A DNA stretch of 64,000 bases, taken from Tistrella mobilis KA081020-065 (GTDB lineage: Bacteria; Pseudomonadota; Alphaproteobacteria; Tistrellales; Tistrellaceae). Where the stretch lies: NCBI RefSeq assembly GCF_000264455.2, contig NC_017956.1, positions 913,501 through 977,500 on the forward strand, read 5' to 3'. A program made the position numbers and the translations under genes. This document shows, in pieces, positions 46,000 to 54,792 of this stretch. The notes below the pieces were generated by a model. That model worked only from the letters and a program-made list of their open reading frames with translations, was not told where the DNA came from and did no database searches. Position 1 is the stretch's first letter, and each line of letters opens with the position of its first letter.

Positions 46000-46035
46000 G
46001 AGTCGGTATCCGGTCCGGTCCGTGGGATCCTGTGA

Positions 46036-46437
46036 TCAGGCGGAGAGCGGACCGAGAGGTGGCGCATGGGCGCCGAGCGGCGGGCCGGCCCGGGCCGGCA
46101 CCGGTGCCACGGCAGCCAGGGCCGGCGGATGGTCGATCGCCGGCAGGGCCATGGGCAGGGCGAGGCCTGCCGGCGCCGGTGGCAGATCCGGCACGACCAC
46201 CATGGCGAAATCGCAGACAGATCCGCGCCGGTCGTCGGCGCTGCCGTCGGTCGGGCCGTCGGCGGGTGGATCGAAACGCAGCCCCAGACAGGTGACCAGA
46301 TCGAAGCGGCCTTCGGCTGCGGCCGAAAGATCGGGCATCACGCCTGCCGGCAACAGCGCACGCAGCAGCAGCGCCAGGGCAAGAGCCCAGGCGGCGAGCG
46401 GGTGGCGGTGATGCAGAGGGCGGCGGTTTCTGGTCAT
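46036..46437 (-). CDS. DUF2946-like small exported protein
   Basis: 133 residues: an N-terminal hydrophobic segment (about 15-33), a CLGLRFDP segment, a second cysteine in SVCDFAM and a proline/alanine-rich tail. The two cysteines and the tail are typical of DUF2946, whose genes sit beside PepSY and TonB-receptor genes in metal uptake clusters. 36 bases separate it from the PepSY gene downstream, so they form an operon. Function unknown. Confidence 0.65.
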   Translation of the reverse strand: MTRNRRPLHHRHPLAAWALALALLLRALLPAGVMPDLSAAAEGRFDLVTCLGLRFDPPADGPTDGSADDRRGSVCDFAMVVVPDLPPAPAGLALPMALPAIDHPPALAAVAPVPARAGPPLGAHAPPLGPLSA

Positions 46438-46495
46438 CCGGCCAGCATGCCCGGCGGGCGCCGGTTCTGCACCTGCGACGGAATGTCGCGGGGCG

Positions 46496-46987
46496 TCAGT
46501 GCTCAGGGTAGATGAAGGCCGATACGCCGATCAGCAGATCGTCATAGCGGCGGATCCAGGCCATCTTGGGCAGCACCCGGCCGCTCGCCTCGTGGGCATA
46601 GCTGTACCGGGACCAGCCCTGGCCTTCGGGGGAGCGGGCAATGCGGATCCATTCCTCGATGAAGCGGTTACCGTCGCCGTCGCTGATCCGGCGGAGATTG
46701 ATGCCGGTCTGTCCGGGCCGGCGGGCATGCGCCCGGCAGGTGCCGTTCAGGTCGTAGACGAAGACATAGAGGTCGCGGTCATCGAATTCGAGCGGCCCGC
46801 GATTTACCTCGGCCAGTCCCACCGCCCGGCCATGGGCCTCGAAATAGGCGACCGCCCGGTCGGCCATGGCGCGGGCCTCTTCCGCGGTCTGCCCGGCCTC
46901 TCCCGGCAGCAATGCCGGGCCGGCTGCCGCAATGCCTGGCACGGCCAGCCCGGCCGCCAGAATGCCCGCTTTCCATCCACGTCGCAT
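46496..46987 (-). CDS. Periplasmic single-Cache-domain protein
   Basis: 163 residues with a clear signal peptide (MRRGWKAGILAAGLAVPGIA, then AAG) and one Cache domain: AVAYFEAHGRAVGLAEVNR, DLYVFVYDLNGTCRAHARRP, IRIARSPEGQGWSRYSYAHE. It resembles the sensing module of chemoreceptors but has no signalling domain, so it is a free periplasmic binding protein. The ATG at 46987 has GGGAGG upstream; a longer frame is open to 47080. Ligand unknown. Confidence 0.82.
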   Translation of the reverse strand: MRRGWKAGILAAGLAVPGIAAAGPALLPGEAGQTAEEARAMADRAVAYFEAHGRAVGLAEVNRGPLEFDDRDLYVFVYDLNGTCRAHARRPGQTGINLRRISDGDGNRFIEEWIRIARSPEGQGWSRYSYAHEASGRVLPKMAWIRRYDDLLIGVSAFIYPEH

Positions 46988-47035
46988 GTCTGCCTCCCGA
47001 TCATAAACGTTCAGGTAGAATATCGGAGGCGCCTT

Positions 47036-47073
47036 CAAACGAAAAGGCCGCCGCCGGTTGCCCGGCGGCGGCC
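47036..47073 (-). terminator. Terminator of the proVWX operon
   Basis: A perfect 12-bp stem (GGCCGCCGCCGG/CCGGCGGCGGCC) with a 4-base loop is followed on the minus strand by TTTTCGTTT. Confidence 0.9.
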
Positions 47074-47098
47074 CTGTCATGGGGGTGATCCTGCGGGA

Positions 47099-47983
47099 TC
47101 AGCCCTTGATCTCGCCGGTGACCCAATAGTTCACGCGGGCGGGATGGTCTTCGATGTACTTGGCGACCGCATCCTCGTAGGAGGTCTTCTCGGCCTCGGC
47201 CATCACCGCCTGCAGCTCTTCCAGCGGCAGCGAGAAGCGGGTCAGGAAGGCGAAGAGTTCCGGATGCTCACGATCCAGGCCCATGCGCGCGATGGCGTGG
47301 ACACGCTCCGAACCGCCCAGGGCGCCCTCGGGATCCTCCAGATAGCGCAGGTCATAGGCGCCGAACATCCAGTGCGGGCTCCAGCCGGTGACCACGATCC
47401 ACTCGTTGCGCTTGATCGCGCGGTCGAGCGCTGCGGTCATCGCCGCACCCGAGGCCGAGACCAGTTCGTAATCAAGGCCATAGGTCTTGATCGCCTCGTC
47501 CGACAGGCGCATCAGCCCGGCGCCGGGGTCGATGCCCTGGATCTTGTTGTCCAGCTTCTCGGCCACCTCGGGCTTCTTCAGGTCGGCGATGGTCTTGACC
47601 TGATCCTCGGGGATGTAGTTGGGCACGACCCAGCCGAGCTTGGCACCGGTATACATCGGGCCGAGGTCGATCACCTTGCCGGCGACCTTCTCGTAGTAAT
47701 CGGCATGGGTGTCGGGCAGCCAGGCCATCATCATCAGGTCCAGATCGCCCTTCTCGACGCCCTGATACTGGGGCGCGATATCGGCGAGCGTCAGCTCGAC
47801 GTCATAGCCGAGGCGGTCTTCCATGACCTTGGCCGCCATCTTGGTGACCGTCTCGGCATCCGACCAGGCGGTCCAGCCGATGTTGATCTTCTTCTCCTCG
47901 GCGGCCATGGCGGAGGTGGCCATCGTGCCGACCAGGGCGGTGGCGGCGAGGGCCGTGAGGGCACGCTTCGGGATGAAGCTCAT
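47099..47983 (-). CDS. proX: Glycine betaine/proline ABC importer, substrate-binding protein
   Basis: 294 residues with a signal peptide cleaved near SAMA-AEE (about 28). GWTAWSDAETVTKMAA, MMMAWLPDTHADYYE and VVTGWSPHWMFGAYDLRYL supply the aromatic residues expected to cage a quaternary ammonium group (OpuAC fold). It follows proW by about 100 bases, which may allow higher expression of the binding protein. Compatible-solute uptake under osmotic stress is the expected role. Confidence 0.92.
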   Translation of the reverse strand: MSFIPKRALTALAATALVGTMATSAMAAEEKKINIGWTAWSDAETVTKMAAKVMEDRLGYDVELTLADIAPQYQGVEKGDLDLMMMAWLPDTHADYYEKVAGKVIDLGPMYTGAKLGWVVPNYIPEDQVKTIADLKKPEVAEKLDNKIQGIDPGAGLMRLSDEAIKTYGLDYELVSASGAAMTAALDRAIKRNEWIVVTGWSPHWMFGAYDLRYLEDPEGALGGSERVHAIARMGLDREHPELFAFLTRFSLPLEELQAVMAEAEKTSYEDAVAKYIEDHPARVNYWVTGEIKG

Positions 47984-48080
47984 GTCGATCTCCTCAAGGG
48001 AATGGTTTCGGGTGCAGGTGACTTCAGAAAGGCGTTGGTGGGTGGCGGGGACTGGCCGTGACGGGGACTGGCCGGCGGCG

Positions 48081-48925
<845 letters not shown>

Positions 48926-48926
<1 letters not shown>

Positions 48927-50212
48927 CACGCGGCCTCCCCGCTGCCGGTTGCCGAGGCGGCATCGACCGCCGTCTGGTCGTCGCTGCCGCGATCGAGCGC
49001 ATTCAGCAGCGCCCGGCGGCTGACGACACCGCGATAGACGCCTTCGGCGTCGATCACCGGTACCGGATAGGGGGCGGCGGCCACGGGGCCCAGGATGTCC
49101 GACAATGCGGCATCGGCGGGCACCGTCACCGGATCGCGCAGATAGGCGGCCCGGATCACGGCCTCGTGGTCGACGGGCTTGTCGCCATGCTTGCGGTCGC
49201 GCTCCGCGATCGCGGCTTCCAGGCTCTCGACCGAGATGACGCCGCGGAAATGTCGGCGACGGTCGTGGACCACGGCGAAGTCGCGCTCGGCACGGCGGAT
49301 ACGTTCAAGCGCCGCGCGCAGATGACTTTCCTGAAGATTGACGACCGTCAGGCCTTCGCGGCGGGCCACATCGGCGGCGGTATAGACCTGGGCCACGTCG
49401 ACGCCGCGGAAGAAGGCGCGGACATAGTCGTCGGCCGGGTCGCGCAGGATCTCGTCGGGCGTGCCGACCTGGATCATCCGGCCGCCTTCCATGATCGCGA
49501 TCCGGTCGCCGATGCGCATCGCCTCGTCCAGATCATGGCTGATGAAGACGATGGTCCGGCTTTCCTCTTCCTGGAGGCGGATCAGCTCGTCCTGCATCTC
49601 GCTGCGGATCAGCGGGTCGAGGGCCGAGAACGCCTCGTCCATCAGCAGGACGGTCGGGTTCTGGGCCAGGGCCCGGGCAAGGCCGACACGCTGCTGCTGG
49701 CCGCCGGACAGCTCGTTCGGATAGCGGTCGGCCAGATGGCCGAGGCCGACTTTCTCGAGCGCGGCACGGGCGCGGTCGCGGCGCTCCGACACCTTCATCC
49801 CGGCGACATCCAGCCCGAAGGCGGCGTTGTCGAGCGCGGTCAGATGCGGCATCAGTGCGAAACTCTGGAACACCATGGCGATATCCCGGCGGCGCAGGTC
49901 GCGCAGCGTCCTGGTATCCATGGCGGTCACGTCGACCCCGTCGATCAGGACCTTGCCGTCGGTCGGGTCGATCAGCCGGTTCAGCATCCGCACCAATGTG
50001 CTCTTGCCCGAACCGGACAGCCCCATGATCACGAAGATCTCGCCCGCGCGGACCGTGAAGTCCACCTCGCGGACCGCCACGGTATTCCCGGTGGCTTCGT
50101 GAATGGCGGCGGAACTTTCTCCCTTGGCGATGCGTTTCAGCGCCTGAGAGGGGTGGGGCCCGAAAACCTTGGTCAGCCCCTGGACGACGATCTTTTCGCT
50201 GTTGTCGCTCAT
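48926..50212 (-). CDS. proV: Glycine betaine/proline ABC importer, ATPase with CBS domains
   Basis: 428 residues. Walker A GLSGSGKST, signature LSGGQQQRVGLARAL and Walker B LLMDEAFSALDPL are intact; two CBS domains at about 290-425 would sense ionic strength or nucleotide, as in OpuA. Start chosen at MSDNSEK with CGGAGC upstream. First gene of the operon; the promoter must lie in the gap that follows upstream. Confidence 0.93.
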
Positions 50213-50692
50213 GCTCCGTCGATCTGATCGGGCGGGCCCACCGGGCTTGAGGTGGGGGCGGCGCCGATGCCGGGCATCACGGAAGACACCAGACAAAAAA
50301 GGCCCCGGACAGTCGAGCGGAACCGCCTGACCATCGGGTGACAATCGCATCAGAGATGCGCATAGCCGTTCGTAACGGGCCTATGGGCGCCGACCACGAG
50401 TATCCAGACGACGCGTATGCCGTTTGGACGGATGGGCCGCCGGTTATGTCCGGACTGACTTCATGTCATGCCCGGAAATCTATGCGTGATCTGTGTGTAT
50501 CACATTGGGGCCGGTTTGAAAACCCATGGGGTTCCACAAAGTCTGTGGGTGATCACGATGCTCACGTAAAACGAGCGTGGTGGTCTGAAATATGCCGTCG
50601 GGCGTGGGGGCGTCCCAGCCTTGCCGCTGCCCGGCGACGGGGCCATTATCAAGGTGTGTATCGCTCCTGCTTCACGTCCGGGGATCCGACAC
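50213..50692. other. Region upstream of proV and of the CopG antitoxin
   Basis: About 480 bases without a credible gene. On the minus strand a T6 run at 50301-50296 follows a GC-rich stretch, but I see no stem long enough for a terminator. The middle (50460-50600) is more AT-rich than the flanks and should contain the two promoters. Short translations here have no recognisable features. Confidence 0.45.
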
Positions 50693-50923
50693 ATGGCTGT
50701 CCTGAAGGTGCGCCTGCCCGATGCGGCAGAAGACTGGGTTCGCGAGCAACTTGGCCGCGGGCGGTTTGGTGATGTCGACAGCTACATCGCTGATCTGATC
50801 GCACGCGATCGCGACACCGAGCGCAGCCGGGATGCCCTTGTGGCGGCCCTGATCGAGGGCGAGGAGAGCGGAACGTCCGATCAATCACTTGGCGACATCC
50901 TTCACGAGATCCGTGGATCTTGA
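50693..50923 (+). CDS. CopG/ParD-family antitoxin, toxin absent
   Basis: 76 residues: MAVLKVRLPDAAEDWVREQL gives the ribbon of a ribbon-helix-helix DNA-binding domain, then SYIADLIARDRD and a C-terminal acidic tail that would wrap the toxin. In ParDE pairs a RelE/ParE-fold toxin follows at once. Here 39 bases later a strong terminator begins and no toxin frame exists. It may be a remnant or an orphan repressor. No strong ribosome site is visible before the ATG. Confidence 0.78.
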   Translation: MAVLKVRLPDAAEDWVREQLGRGRFGDVDSYIADLIARDRDTERSRDALVAALIEGEESGTSDQSLGDILHEIRGS

Positions 50924-50962
50924 GCTGCCGCCCGATCGACAGACGCCGGAGCCCGAACGCAA

Positions 50963-50990
50963 AAAGCCCCCGCCGGTGGCGGGGGCTTTC
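50963..50990. terminator. Bidirectional terminator between the antitoxin and hsp20
   Basis: A 12-bp stem (AAAGCCCCCGCC/GGCGGGGGCTTT) with a 3-base loop; A and T runs flank both arms, so it serves both converging genes. Confidence 0.9.
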
Positions 50991-51104
50991 TGGCAGGCGA
51001 GGGCGGGGGCCGTTGGGCGCGGCTCCCGCCTTTTGATGTGTCGGTGTCAGGGGGGCGGGGCGTTATGCCCCGGCGCCTTGCCGATATTCAGGCCCTACCG
51101 ATGA

Positions 51105-51545
51105 TCACGCGTTGCCGGCGGCACCGATGGCGATGCGCTTCGGCTGACGCTCCTCGGGGAGCTTGCGGATCAGCGACACGGTCAGCACGCCGGCGGCGAG
51201 ATCGGCCGCGGCCACCTCGACATGCTCGGCCAGGGTGAAGCGGCGCTCGAACGAGGCGGGGGCGAAGCCACGGCTCAGATAGGTGACGCCCTCTTCAGCC
51301 GCCTCGGCCGGCTTGGTGCCCTTCACGGTGAGCACGCGGTTGTCGACGGTGATCTCGATCTCGTTCTCGGCAAAGCCCGGGACGGCGAGTTCGATGCGGA
51401 AGGTGTCTTCGCCGGTACGGGCGATGTTCACGCCGTCGGTGCGGCCGTCGGCCAGACGGTCGACCAGATCGAACAGCGGCGCGCGGAAGGGATCGAAGCC
51501 GCGGGTGGCACGGAACGCGGGGGCAAACTGCAGGAGACCAGCCAT
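51105..51545 (-). CDS. Small heat-shock protein, Hsp20/IbpA type
   Basis: 146 residues: an N-terminal arm (FAPAFRATRGFDPFRAPLFD), the alpha-crystallin domain (GEDTFRIELAVPGFAENEIE, LTVKGTK, SRGFAPASFERRFTLAEHV, DLAAGVLTVSL) and a short C-terminal extension with IAIG in place of the usual IxI. It holds unfolding proteins for DnaK/ClpB. An RpoH-type promoter and a ROSE-like thermometer precede it, giving both transcriptional and translational heat control. Confidence 0.93.
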   Translation of the reverse strand: MAGLLQFAPAFRATRGFDPFRAPLFDLVDRLADGRTDGVNIARTGEDTFRIELAVPGFAENEIEITVDNRVLTVKGTKPAEAAEEGVTYLSRGFAPASFERRFTLAEHVEVAAADLAAGVLTVSLIRKLPEERQPKRIAIGAAGNA

Positions 51546-51553
51546 GGGTCACA

Positions 51554-51572
51554 TCCTCCGATAGACGAGCAA
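51554..51572 (-). promoter_or_regulatory. ROSE-like RNA thermometer at the hsp20 ribosome site
   Basis: In the mRNA, UUGCU (51572-51568) stands ten bases before AGGA of the ribosome site (51557-51554), the pairing that defines ROSE elements, where U(U/C)GCU masks the site until heated. The untranslated leader from the predicted promoter is about 130 bases, within the ROSE range. Upstream hairpins were not folded. Confidence 0.45.
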
Positions 51573-51681
51573 TGTGTGGATCGACCGACGCCGCTGCATC
51601 CGTTCATGCGCCCGCTTCGGGGCCGCACAGGGTGGTGGTCGGTCGGTGCCGGTCCGACGCTTCGGCCCCGGCACGACCATG

Positions 51682-51709
51682 ATGTAGGAAGGCCCGAAGC
51701 CCGTTCAAG
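51682..51709 (-). promoter_or_regulatory. RpoH (sigma-32) promoter of hsp20
   Basis: On the minus strand CTTG (51709-51706), a 17-base spacer, then CCTACAT (51688-51682). The alphaproteobacterial RpoH consensus is CTTG-N17/18-CYTATnT, so only one base of the -10 element differs. Confidence 0.7.
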
Positions 51710-51717
51710 AGGGGGGC

Positions 51718-51727
51718 AGCCACCTCA
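51718..51727. repeat. Target-site duplication, left copy
   Basis: AGCCACCTCA directly abuts the left end of the insertion sequence and is repeated exactly at 52969-52978 beyond the right end. Confidence 0.9.
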
Positions 51728-52968
51728 CAGGGCAATCGGGTGAAACAGTGCGTGACAGGACGGAAAAAGTCTGAATCTCTCGTTGTCGACGTTGCTGGCT
51801 TGGGAGGGATGGATGGAACCGTGTGGGGCCTTGGGCGAAGCGATTGGGTTTCTTGAGCATTTTGAGGAGCTTCCGGACGGGCGGCAAGCTGGCAAGATTG
51901 TGTATCCGCTTGATGAGGTGCTGCTCCTGAGCCTTCTGGCGGTGCTGGCGGGAGCGGAGACCTTCACGGACATCGCGCGCTTTGGCCAAAAGAAGCTCGA
52001 TCTGCTGCGGCGCTTCCGGCCATTCGCGGATGGCACGCCGCCGCACGACACGCTGGGTGACATCTTCGCGTCGCTGGACGCGGAGAGCTTTCAGCGGTGC
52101 TTCGTGTCGTGGGTGGCGTCGGTTACCGGGACGCCTGAGGGCGTGATCGCCATTGATGGCAAGACCGTGCGGCGTTCGGGCGGGAAGAAGGACGCGAAGG
52201 CGCCCATCCACATGGTCTCGGCCTTCGCCGCCCGGCAGCGTCTGGTGCTGGGTCAGGTCAAGGTGGACGAGAAGTCGAACGAGATCGTGGCCATTCCCAA
52301 GCTATTGGACCTGCTGGCGATCGAAGGGGCCATCGTGACCATCGACGCCATGGGATGCCAGCGCGACATTGCGGCCAGGATCACCGACAAGAAGGCCGAT
52401 TACGTGTTGGCCCTCAAAGGCAATCAAGGATCGCTGCGCGAGGACGTCGCCCTGTTCGTCGCCGAACAGCAGGCCAAGGGCTTCCAGGATACGACCATCA
52501 GCCAGCACGAGACCGTCGACGGCGATCATGGCCGGATCGAAACCCGCAAGACCACCGTCATCCATGATGTCGCCTGGCTCCGGGCGCGACATGACTGGCC
52601 CGGCCTCAAAAGCATCGTCGTCGTGGAAAGCACGCGACGGATCGGCGACAAAATCGACAGCGAAACCCGGCTCTACATCACATCATTGGCGCTCATCGCC
52701 GCTCTCGTCGGGCCGATCATCAGAAGTCATTGGGCCATCGAGAATAGTCTCCACTGGGTCATGGATATGGTCTTCCGTGATGACGAATGCCGGGTGCGTA
52801 CCCAAAACGCCCCAGCCAACTTCACAACCCTGAAGCACATGGCACATAACCTGCTGCGACAAGCACCGGGAAAGGACTCCCTACGCCTCCGACGCAAGGT
52901 CGCCGCCTGGGACGACGACTTCCTCGCAAGCCTCATCGCAGTTTAAAAACTTTCACCCGATTCCCCTG
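51728..52968 (+). mobile_element. ISAs1-family insertion sequence, intact
   Basis: 1241 bases bounded by 18-base terminal inverted repeats that differ at one base: CAGGGCAATCGGGTGAAA at the left and the complement of CAGGGGAATCGGGTGAAA at the right (52951-52968). It carries one transposase gene and is flanked by perfect 10-bp direct repeats. Intact ends, an open transposase and an unmutated duplication point to a recent insertion. Confidence 0.93.
51813..52946 (+). CDS. ISAs1-family DDE transposase
   Basis: 377 residues. The DDE triad is visible: Asp115 in IAIDGKTVRRS, Asp178 in VTIDAMGCQRDIA and Glu310 in HWAIENSLHWVMD. The N-terminal segment LPDGRQAGKIVYPLDEVLLL is the family's DDE_Tnp_1-associated domain. 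I take the ATG at 51813, which follows GGGAGG, rather than the TTG ten codons earlier. No frameshift or stop. Confidence 0.95.
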   Translation: MEPCGALGEAIGFLEHFEELPDGRQAGKIVYPLDEVLLLSLLAVLAGAETFTDIARFGQKKLDLLRRFRPFADGTPPHDTLGDIFASLDAESFQRCFVSWVASVTGTPEGVIAIDGKTVRRSGGKKDAKAPIHMVSAFAARQRLVLGQVKVDEKSNEIVAIPKLLDLLAIEGAIVTIDAMGCQRDIAARITDKKADYVLALKGNQGSLREDVALFVAEQQAKGFQDTTISQHETVDGDHGRIETRKTTVIHDVAWLRARHDWPGLKSIVVVESTRRIGDKIDSETRLYITSLALIAALVGPIIRSHWAIENSLHWVMDMVFRDDECRVRTQNAPANFTTLKHMAHNLLRQAPGKDSLRLRRKVAAWDDDFLASLIAV

Positions 52969-52978
52969 AGCCACCTCA
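52969..52978. repeat. Target-site duplication, right copy
   Basis: AGCCACCTCA, identical to 51718-51727, immediately after the right inverted repeat. Confidence 0.9.
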
Positions 52979-53034
52979 GGCCGGTCGAATCCTGACCCCC
53001 GCCCCGCCCTCCATCCGAAAACCTGCCCCCTCAA

Positions 53035-53088
53035 CGCTGAAACCCGGCATCCGAGCCCCTGGACGGGGACGAATGCCGGGTTTCAGCG
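53035..53088 (-). terminator. Long hairpin after rpmE
   Basis: A perfect 16-bp inverted repeat (CGCTGAAACCCGGCAT/ATGCCGGGTTTCAGCG) with a 22-base loop that can itself pair (CCCC/GGGG). It begins 41 bases beyond the rpmE stop. The T run on the minus strand is poor, so termination may rely on the stem. Confidence 0.65.
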
Positions 53089-53128
53089 AGGACGCTCCGG
53101 AGGGCGGCGCTGGCCGCCCGGCGGTCGT

Positions 53129-53350
53129 TCAGATGCCGAAGTTCGCGAAACGCTTCTTGAACTTCGCGACCTGGCCGGCCTTCTCGGACAGGCGGACGGT
53201 GCCGCCGGTCCACACCGGGTGGGTCTTGATGTCGACGTCAAGCTGCAGCGTGTCGCCGGGCTTGCCATAGGTCGAACGGGTCTGGAAGGTGGTGCCGTCG
53301 GTCATCACCACGGTGATCTCGTGGTAATCCGGATGGATGCCCTGCTTCAT
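53129..53350 (-). CDS. rpmE: 50S ribosomal protein L31, cysteine-free form
   Basis: 73 residues: [42 protein letters not shown] and a basic tail [13 protein letters not shown]. The zinc-binding cysteines of the long C+ form are absent, so it works without zinc. GAGGAGG lies nine bases before the ATG; the open frame further upstream is not used. Confidence 0.95.
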   Translation of the reverse strand: MKQGIHPDYHEITVVMTDGTTFQTRSTYGKPGDTLQLDVDIKTHPVWTGGTVRLSEKAGQVAKFKKRFANFGI

Positions 53351-53443
53351 GGCGATGCCTCCTCGCGGAAAATTCGAGGCTGCGACATACCATGGACAGG
53401 GCAACCCGTCCAGCCGAATAACGCCGGGCCTGGCGGAATCGCC

Positions 53444-54718
53444 TCACTTGTTGGTCAGCTTCAGCTCGATCCGGCGGTTGCGGCGATAGGCCTCCTGGGT
53501 CTCGGCGGTATCGATCGGATGAAACTCGCCATAGCCGGCCGCCGACAGCCGCCAGGGCGGCACACCCTGCGAGATCAGGAACTTGACCACCGAAATCGCC
53601 CGCGCCGCCGACAGTTCCCAGTTGGAGGCGAAGGCGGGGGTGGAGATCGGCCGGATGTCGGTATGGCCGTCGACCTGCAGCACCCAGTTGATGTCTTCCG
53701 GAATTTCGCCGGCGATCTGGTTGAGCGCGTCCGCCAGCCGGGCGAGCTGGGCGCGGCCCGGGCCGGTGACATCGGCAGAGCCGCTGTCGAACAGAACTTC
53801 CGACTGGAAGACGAAGCGGTCGCCGACGATCTGGATGTCGTCGCGCCCGCCCAGCACTTCGCGCAGCCGGCCGAAGAATTCCGAGCGGTAGCGGGCCAGT
53901 TCCTCGACCTTGGCGGCGAGCGCCTGGTTCAGCTGCTGGCCCAGATCGGCGATGGTCGCCTGCTGTTCCTCGCTGCGCTTGCGGCTTTCGTCCAGCAGCC
54001 CGGCAAGCCGGGCCAGTTCCTGGTTCAGCCGCTCCAGCTGTGCGGCCATGTCGGCGACCCGGGCCTCGGCGGCATCCGCGCGCTGTTTCTGCCGGTCGGC
54101 GCGATCCAGTGCCGCATCGACGCTGGAGGCCTGGGCCTCGATCGCCGATTTCGCGTCGGCCAGCTGGTCGCCGGCGCTCTGCAGCGCCAGCGCGCGCTGA
54201 TCCGCCGTCTGCTCGCTTGCCACCAGCCGCTCGTCCAGGATGCGCAGCCGTTCTTCCAGCTCCGCCACCCGGTCGTTCAGGCTGCGTTTGTCGCTCTCGG
54301 CGCTTTCCAGCGCGGTTGCGATCCGCGCCCGCTCGGCCTCGGTGGCCTGCTGGGTCTGGGCTGCCTCGTTCAGCGCCTGTTCAAGGGCGGTGATCCGCTG
54401 GTCGGCCTCGGACACCCGCGCCGCCAGGCTGTCGCGCTCGGCGGTGGACCGTTCGAGGTCGCTGGAGACCCGGTCGAGCGTGGTGCGCAATTCATCCGCA
54501 CCGGCCTTTTCCAGGTTCAGAAGCGCCGTGATCTCGTTGAGCTGCCGCGTCAACTGGTCCAGCTTCTCCTCGCGGCCCGACAGGGCCTGGCTCAGATAGA
54601 ACTGGGCCAGCATGAAGACCACGAGCAGGAAGATGATGACCAGCAGCAGCGACGACAAAGCGTCGACGAAGCCGGGCCAGATGTCGCTGCCGCCCTGTTT
54701 GCGGCGATAACGGCGCAT
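53444..54718 (-). CDS. MotB-like OmpA-domain stator protein
   Basis: 424 residues. A basic N terminus, then one membrane segment (about 20-42) that starts with WPGFVDALSS, where the aspartate corresponds to the proton-binding Asp of MotB. Residues 45-280 form a long Ala/Glu/Arg-rich coiled coil. The C-terminal OmpA-like domain (about 300-424) holds VLQVDGHTDIRPI and RRIELKLTNK for peptidoglycan binding. Paired with the MotA-like gene upstream; no flagellar genes are nearby. Confidence 0.88.
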   Translation of the reverse strand: MRRYRRKQGGSDIWPGFVDALSSLLLVIIFLLVVFMLAQFYLSQALSGREEKLDQLTRQLNEITALLNLEKAGADELRTTLDRVSSDLERSTAERDSLAARVSEADQRITALEQALNEAAQTQQATEAERARIATALESAESDKRSLNDRVAELEERLRILDERLVASEQTADQRALALQSAGDQLADAKSAIEAQASSVDAALDRADRQKQRADAAEARVADMAAQLERLNQELARLAGLLDESRKRSEEQQATIADLGQQLNQALAAKVEELARYRSEFFGRLREVLGGRDDIQIVGDRFVFQSEVLFDSGSADVTGPGRAQLARLADALNQIAGEIPEDINWVLQVDGHTDIRPISTPAFASNWELSAARAISVVKFLISQGVPPWRLSAAGYGEFHPIDTAETQEAYRRNRRIELKLTNK

Positions 54719-54792
54719 GAGCGTCGATCCTTGGAAGGCTGGCGGGGCATCGGGTGGGATGCCGGCAGGGGCTGACGAAGAGGGCGCCCGGC

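Noticed and set aside
50889-51104. Plus-strand frame as the missing ParE toxin of the CopG antitoxin
   Set aside because: Its translation runs through a terminator hairpin and shows no RelE/ParE strand pattern.
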